A stretch of DNA of 11,400 bases from an uncultured Collinsella sp. (lineage in GTDB: Bacteria; Actinomycetota; Coriobacteriia; Coriobacteriales; Coriobacteriaceae): positions 1-11,400 of the forward strand of contig CABQMC010000033.1 of assembly GCA_902465115.1 (NCBI GenBank). The letters run 5' to 3'. The position numbers and the translations under genes were made by a program. Positions 7,848-11,400 of this stretch are shown here, in pieces. The notes beneath the pieces were generated by a model, which worked only from the letters and a program-made list of their open reading frames with translations, was not told the DNA's origin and made no database searches. Within the stretch, counting starts at the first letter, position 1. Every line of letters starts with the position of its first letter.

Positions 7848-9703
7848 TGGCAGACGAGACCAAGACTCAGATTCCCAAGCCCACCCGCCAGCGTGGTCCC
7901 ATGGGCCGCATGGGCGGCATGCGTCGCGGCGAAAAGGCCAAGGACTTTAAGGGCACCATGAGGCAGCTGCTCGGCTATATCGGCCAACACAAGATTGCCG
8001 TGTTTGCCGCCGTCGCCTTTGCCGTGTGCTCGGTCATCTTTAACATTGTGGGGCCCAAGGTGCTCGGCCAGGTTACCACCAAACTGTTCGAGGGCTTGGT
8101 TGCCAAGGTCAACGGCGCCGGCGACGTTGACTTTGACTGGATCGCCAAGACGCTCGGCTTTTTGCTCTGCCTGTATCTGGCGAGCTCTGTCTGCAGCCTG
8201 GTCCAGGGCTGGCTCATGACCGGCGTCACGCAAAAGATTTGCTACCGCATGCGCAAGGAGATCGCCGCCAAGATTGCCGTCGTGCCGATGAGCTACTTCA
8301 ACGGCCACAGCAAGGGCGACGTGCTCAGCCGCATCACCAACGACGTCGATACGCTCGGCCAGTCGCTCAACCAGAGCGTGACGCAGCTCATCACGTCGGT
8401 GACGCAGATTATCGGCGTGCTCGTCATGATGCTTTCGATCAGCCTGCCGCTTACCGGCGTCACCGTGCTCACGCTGCCGGCCGCCGCGATTATCTTGACC
8501 GTAATGATTCACTTCTCGCAGCCGTACTTCCGCGAGCAGCAGCAGGTCCTGGGTACCGTCAACGGCATTATCGAGGAAGACTTTGCCGGCCAGAACGTCA
8601 TTCAGGTGTTCGACCGCGCCGAGGCCTCGATCGAGGAATTCGACCGTCAAAACGACCGCCTCTTTATTAGTGGCTGGCGCTCGCAGTTCCTGTCGGGCCT
8701 GATGATGCCGCTCATGAGCCTGGTGGGCAACATGGGATATGTGGGCGTCGTCGTAGTGGGCGCGCAGCTCGCGCTGACCGGCAATGCCACGCCCGGCGAT
8801 ATTCAGAGCTTCATTCAGTACGTGCGCAACTTTACGCAGCCGGTGCAGCAGCTGGGCAACGTGAGCAACACGATGCAGTCGATGGCAGCTGCCACCGAGC
8901 GCGTCTTTGAGTTCCTGGCCGCGCCCGAAGAGGAGCAGAAGGCCGACGCGCAGATCCCCGAGAAGCGCCCCGGTCACGTGGAGTTTGACCATGTCAAGTT
9001 TGGCTACACGCCCGACAAGACCATCATCCACGACTTTAGCTGCGAGGCGCAGCCCGGCCAGACCATCGCCATCGTCGGCCCCACCGGCGCCGGCAAGACC
9101 ACGCTCATTAAGCTGCTGCAGCGCTTCTACGATGTGGACGGCGGTTCGCTGCGCGTCGAGGGCGTCGACGTGCGCGACTGGGACCGCGCGGCGCTGCGCG
9201 GCGAGTTTGCCATGGTGCTGCAGGACACCTGGCTGTTTAACGGTACCATCCGCGAGAACATCCGTTACGGACGCCCCGATGCGAGCGATGCCGAGGTCGA
9301 AGCCGCTGCACGTGCCGCACGCTGCGACCACTTTATCCATACACTCGGCGGCGGCTACGACTTTATGATCAACGAGGAGGGCACTAACCTGTCGCAGGGT
9401 CAGCGCCAGCTCGTGACCATCGCCCGTGCCATTTTGGCCGACCGCCCGGCGCTGATTCTCGACGAGGCGACCTCCAACGTTGACACTCGTACCGAGGAGC
9501 TTATTCAGCGTGCCATGGATGCGCTGATGCAAGGCCGCACCAGCTTTGTTATCGCACATCGCCTGTCCACGATCCGCAACGCCGACGTGATCCTAGTAAT
9601 CCGCGACGGCGACATCGTCGAGAAGGGCACGCACGACGAGTTACTCGCCCAGGGCGGCTTCTACGCCGACCTGTATAACTCGCAATTCGACGAGGCGGCG
9701 TAG
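7847..9703 (+). CDS. ABC exporter half-transporter with catalytic NBD (second subunit)
   Basis: A 618-residue protein: an Arg/Gly/Met-rich cytoplasmic N-terminus (residues 1-35, with GPMGRMGGMRRG), six membrane helices (first at about 50-68, second at about 101-121), then the nucleotide-binding domain. Motifs: Walker A GPTGAGKTT (411-419), signature LSQGQ (515-519, Gln for the first Gly), Walker B ALILDEATSNVD with catalytic Glu540, and switch His571 in FVIAHRLSTI. This complements the preceding subunit exactly: its catalytic residues work with the other subunit's intact signature, giving one active and one degenerate ATP site. ATG overlaps the upstream stop (TAATG), with AAGGAGG 10 nt upstream, so the two are translationally coupled. 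Likely a multidrug or lipid-type exporter under control of the MarR protein of the same operon; substrate unknown. Confidence 0.93.
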   Translation: MADETKTQIPKPTRQRGPMGRMGGMRRGEKAKDFKGTMRQLLGYIGQHKIAVFAAVAFAVCSVIFNIVGPKVLGQVTTKLFEGLVAKVNGAGDVDFDWIAKTLGFLLCLYLASSVCSLVQGWLMTGVTQKICYRMRKEIAAKIAVVPMSYFNGHSKGDVLSRITNDVDTLGQSLNQSVTQLITSVTQIIGVLVMMLSISLPLTGVTVLTLPAAAIILTVMIHFSQPYFREQQQVLGTVNGIIEEDFAGQNVIQVFDRAEASIEEFDRQNDRLFISGWRSQFLSGLMMPLMSLVGNMGYVGVVVVGAQLALTGNATPGDIQSFIQYVRNFTQPVQQLGNVSNTMQSMAAATERVFEFLAAPEEEQKADAQIPEKRPGHVEFDHVKFGYTPDKTIIHDFSCEAQPGQTIAIVGPTGAGKTTLIKLLQRFYDVDGGSLRVEGVDVRDWDRAALRGEFAMVLQDTWLFNGTIRENIRYGRPDASDAEVEAAARAARCDHFIHTLGGGYDFMINEEGTNLSQGQRQLVTIARAILADRPALILDEATSNVDTRTEELIQRAMDALMQGRTSFVIAHRLSTIRNADVILVIRDGDIVEKGTHDELLAQGGFYADLYNSQFDEAA

Positions 9704-9734
9704 ATACGGCCGCAGAGAAATGATGACGCCCGAG

Positions 9735-9768
9735 AACGGGGGCGCAGGACAACCTGCGCCCCCGTTTT
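9735..9768 (+). terminator. Intrinsic terminator of the marR-ABC operon
   Basis: ACGGGGGCGCAGG (9736-9748) pairs perfectly with 9753-9765 around an ACAA loop; an extra A-T pair extends the stem. A TTTT tail follows (9765-9768). It lies about 30 nt after the second ABC gene's stop codon and is the clearest rho-independent terminator in the window. Confidence 0.93.
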
Positions 9769-9825
9769 GTGTCCTTCGAGCCTCGAAACGCTTTTCCTGA
9801 GACCTCATTGACGGCGCTTTCCAGA

Positions 9826-9876
9826 CCCCGTGGGCAAAAAAGGGCAAATATGAGTACTGTTACCTTTTTAGTAACA
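9826..9876 (+). repeat. Copy 1 of a ~51-bp inverted intergenic repeat
   Basis: Begins CCCCGTGGGCAAAAAAGG, continues through the core CAAATATGAGTAC and ends TAGTAACA. The same unit occurs on the opposite strand at 10013-10063; in the first 38 positions about 33 match. Inside this copy CTGTTAC (9857-9863) and GTAACAG (9871-9877) form a 7-bp hairpin with a T-rich loop. The pair may be terminal repeats of a small non-autonomous element or two copies of a dispersed repeat. Confidence 0.7.
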
Positions 9877-9877
9877 G

Positions 9878-10012
9878 CCAAAACCGCCTCAAACAACCTC
9901 TTTGCGGCCTCTATACGCCTTCAAATTAATCAAAACGCCCGTTAGCAGGCTTCTGCGTGCCAACGTTAATGAACATATTTATCACTTTGTCTATTATCTC
10001 GCTAGACGGATA
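9878..10012. other. Non-coding spacer between the two inverted repeat copies
   Basis: 135 nt with lower GC than the genes and no reading frame with a plausible start, ribosome binding site or recognisable product. If the flanking inverted copies are the ends of one mobile unit of about 238 bp, this is its interior. Confidence 0.4.
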
Positions 10013-10063
10013 TGTTACTAGGTTAGCAACCGTACTCATATTTGGCATTTTTTGTCCACGGGG
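10013..10063 (-). repeat. Copy 2 of the ~51-bp inverted intergenic repeat
   Basis: Read on the minus strand it begins CCCCGTGGACAAAAAATG, shares the identical 13-nt core CAAATATGAGTAC with copy 1, and ends in TAGTAACA. The part after the core differs more (GGTTGCTAACC here, itself a small palindrome). The outer ends of both copies start with the same CCCCGTGG. Confidence 0.7.
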
Positions 10064-10145
10064 TGTTTCCCGGGGAACCGACAACAGCCTTAGGGTCCCG
10101 CGCGGCGCAGCTCCCTCCCGGCATCCGCCGACGTTTGCCCAGATA

Positions 10146-10184
10146 AAACCTGCCAAAATAAACCTGTCCCTTTTTGGCAGGTTT
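10146..10184. repeat. Perfect 13-bp inverted repeat, REP-like palindrome
   Basis: AAACCTGCCAAAA (10146-10158) and TTTTGGCAGGTTT (10172-10184) are perfect inverted repeats around a 13-nt loop. The loop holds a near-repeat of the left arm (AAACCTG again). It sits just upstream of the DAHP synthase promoter. It is not followed by a T-run on the plus strand; on the minus strand a short TTTT follows. It resembles dispersed REP-type palindromes, but its copy number cannot be judged here. Confidence 0.6.
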
Positions 10185-10199
10185 CGGGGTGACAAGGGC

Positions 10200-10228
10200 T
10201 TGCACTTTAGCGTGCGACAGCGGATAAT
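10200..10228 (+). promoter_or_regulatory. Sigma70-type promoter for the DAHP synthase gene
   Basis: TTGCAC (10200-10205) and GATAAT (10223-10228) with an ideal 17-nt spacer. Transcription would start near 10235, giving a leader of about 48 nt. No attenuator hairpin or operator is seen in that short leader, so feedback inhibition of the enzyme or repression at this promoter is more likely than attenuation. Confidence 0.65.
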
Positions 10229-10282
10229 GCCGAACACTCAACAATACGCTTATTGCTCTTTCTATAGATTGAGGAGGCCCCT

Positions 10283-11314
10283 ATGGCCATGGAATTTAAA
10301 CGCAAGCTGCCGATTCCCATGGAGATCCGCGAGGAAATGCCGCTTTCTGCCGAGCTTACCGCCAAAAAGCAGGCATTTGACGCCGAGGTCGCCAAAGTCT
10401 TTACCGGCGAGGACGCACGCAAGGTGCTCATCATCGGCCCGTGCTCTGCCGACCGCGAGGATTCGGTGCTTGAGTACATGAACCGACTGGCCAAGACCGC
10501 CGAGGAGGTCAAGGACAAGCTCATCATCATTCCGCGCGTCTACACCAACAAGCCGCGTACCAAGGGCACCGGCTACAAGGGTCTTCTGCACAACCCCGAC
10601 CCCGAGGCTCCCGACGACCTGCTCGAGGGCGTCAAGGCCATCCGCCATATGCACCTGCGCGTCATCGAGGAGACCGGCTTCTTTACCGCCGATGAGATGC
10701 TCTACCCGTCCAACTACCAGTACCTCGTCGACCTGCTGAGCTACGTCGCCGTGGGCGCGCGCTCGGTCGAGAACCAGGAGCATCGCCTGGTGTCGAGCGG
10801 CATTTCGGTACCCGTCGGCATGAAGAATCCCACTGCCGGCTCTACCACCGTTATGCTCAACTCCATTTACGCCGCCCAGGCACATCAGAGCTTCATCTTC
10901 CGCAACTGGGAGGTCGAGTGTGACGGCAACCCGCTCGCGCACGCCGTCATGCGTGGCTACATCGGTCTCGACGGTCGCACCTACCCCAACTACCACTACG
11001 AGCACCTCGAGCGCCTGGCCGAGCGCTATACCGAGCACGCCGGCTATGCCAATCCGGCAGCGGTCATCGACTGCAACCACGACAACTCGGGCAAGCGCCC
11101 GCTGGAGCAGTATCGCATTTGCAAGGAGGTGCTCGACAGCTGCCGCCGCAACGAGTCCATCTCCAAGCTGGTCAAGGGCTTTATGATCGAGTCCTACCTG
11201 GAAGACGGTAACCAGCCGGTCGACGGTGGCGTCTTTGGTAAGTCAATCACTGATCCGTGCCTGGGCTGGGAAAAGACCGACTACCTCATCCACGAGATCG
11301 CAGAGCGGATTTAG
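10283..11314 (+). CDS. aroF: 3-deoxy-7-phosphoheptulonate (DAHP) synthase, class I
   Basis: Condenses phosphoenolpyruvate and erythrose 4-phosphate to DAHP, the first step of the shikimate pathway; cytoplasmic. The 343-residue protein fits the AroF/AroG/AroH family (about 350). Motifs: GPCSADRED (52-60) with metal ligand Cys54, PRVYTNKPRTKGTGYKG (84-100) for PEP binding, GARSVENQEHR (158-168), CNHDNSGK (264-271) with His266, MIESYLEDGNQ (301-311) with Glu303, and SITDPCLGWE (321-330) with Asp324. These are the four metal ligands of the family. The N-terminal ~40 residues correspond to the regulatory extension that binds aromatic amino acids in E. coli isozymes; which one acts here cannot be read off, so the symbol is approximate. 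GAGGAGG lies 5 nt before the ATG; a second in-frame ATG (10289) would be too far. It stands alone with its own promoter. Confidence 0.93.
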   Translation: MAMEFKRKLPIPMEIREEMPLSAELTAKKQAFDAEVAKVFTGEDARKVLIIGPCSADREDSVLEYMNRLAKTAEEVKDKLIIIPRVYTNKPRTKGTGYKGLLHNPDPEAPDDLLEGVKAIRHMHLRVIEETGFFTADEMLYPSNYQYLVDLLSYVAVGARSVENQEHRLVSSGISVPVGMKNPTAGSTTVMLNSIYAAQAHQSFIFRNWEVECDGNPLAHAVMRGYIGLDGRTYPNYHYEHLERLAERYTEHAGYANPAAVIDCNHDNSGKRPLEQYRICKEVLDSCRRNESISKLVKGFMIESYLEDGNQPVDGGVFGKSITDPCLGWEKTDYLIHEIAERI

Positions 11315-11340
11315 TTACGCGGTCTTACCAAACCGCGTAA
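11315..11340. terminator. Hairpin after the DAHP synthase gene, possible bidirectional terminator
   Basis: TTACGCGGT (11315-11323) and ACCGCGTAA (11332-11340) form a perfect 9-bp stem immediately after the TAG stop. There is no U tract on either strand, so termination efficiency is uncertain; its position between possibly convergent genes suits a two-way element. Confidence 0.5.
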
Positions 11341-11362
11341 CCAGTCGACGCTGCAAACGCCC

Positions 11363-11400
11363 CTAAGCGGCAATCTGACGTTCAATCGTCGGTCGCGTAC
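11363..11400 (-). CDS. Possible C-terminal end of a convergent gene (partial)
   Basis: On the minus strand a frame open from the window edge reads TRPTIERQIAA and stops at TAG (11363-11365). The peptide is plausible as a protein end, and convergent placement after the hairpin fits, but twelve codons are too few to support a product. It could equally be chance. Confidence 0.25.
   Translation of the reverse strand, partial: TRPTIERQIAA

Noticed and set aside
10227..10310. Aromatic-rich leader peptide (MPNTQQYAYCSFYR) before DAHP synthase, suggesting attenuation
   Set aside because: Its ATG overlaps the -10 box, so it would not be transcribed from the recognised promoter; it has no ribosome binding site, runs into the DAHP synthase gene without a stop, and no terminator/antiterminator pair follows.
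9957..10481. 174-codon plus-strand frame across the repeats and the DAHP synthase start
   Set aside because: It crosses two repeats, a promoter and the real gene's start in another frame, and shows no conserved features.

Overview
The window reads like a chromosomal segment of a high-GC, anaerobic, fermentative actinobacterium, most likely a member of the Coriobacteriia close to Collinsella. This is inferred from the gene mix (oxygen-sensitive pyruvate formate-lyase, sugar-acid transport, paired exporter half-transporters), strong G/C third-position bias and gene style; no rRNA or other phylogenetic marker is present.

Layout. On the minus strand at the left, a pyruvate formate-lyase is encoded as two separate genes: a large catalytic protein without its C-terminal glycyl radical domain (401-2452), then an 83-residue protein that is that domain (64-315). 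About 85 nt with two hairpins and a ribosome binding site separate them. Upstream is a 466-nt non-coding stretch with a GC-rich hairpin and several dyads. Next, also on the minus strand, come a KdgT-type 2-keto-3-deoxygluconate permease (2919-3938) and a short-chain dehydrogenase/reductase (4047-4796), which look like a small sugar-acid uptake and conversion operon.

A divergent promoter region (4797-5048) leads to a plus-strand operon. It holds a MarR-family regulator (GTG start at 5049) and two ABC exporter half-transporters (5495-7847 and 7847-9703), all joined by 1-4 nt overlaps and closed by a strong terminator at 9735-9768. Motifs show an asymmetric heterodimer: the first NBD has degenerate catalytic residues and a good signature, the second has good catalytic residues and a degenerate signature. 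The first half-transporter is broken by a one-base frameshift near 6114-6117 in this sequence.

A 580-nt intergenic region follows, with two inverted copies of a ~51-bp repeat (9826-9876 and 10013-10063) and a separate perfect 13-bp inverted repeat (10146-10184). A recognisable promoter then drives a class I DAHP synthase (10283-11314), the entry enzyme of aromatic amino acid synthesis. The window ends with a hairpin and perhaps the tail of a convergent gene.

The most interesting item is the two-gene pyruvate formate-lyase: both halves are well conserved, do not overlap in content, and together rebuild a complete enzyme, so the radical domain must be supplied in trans.
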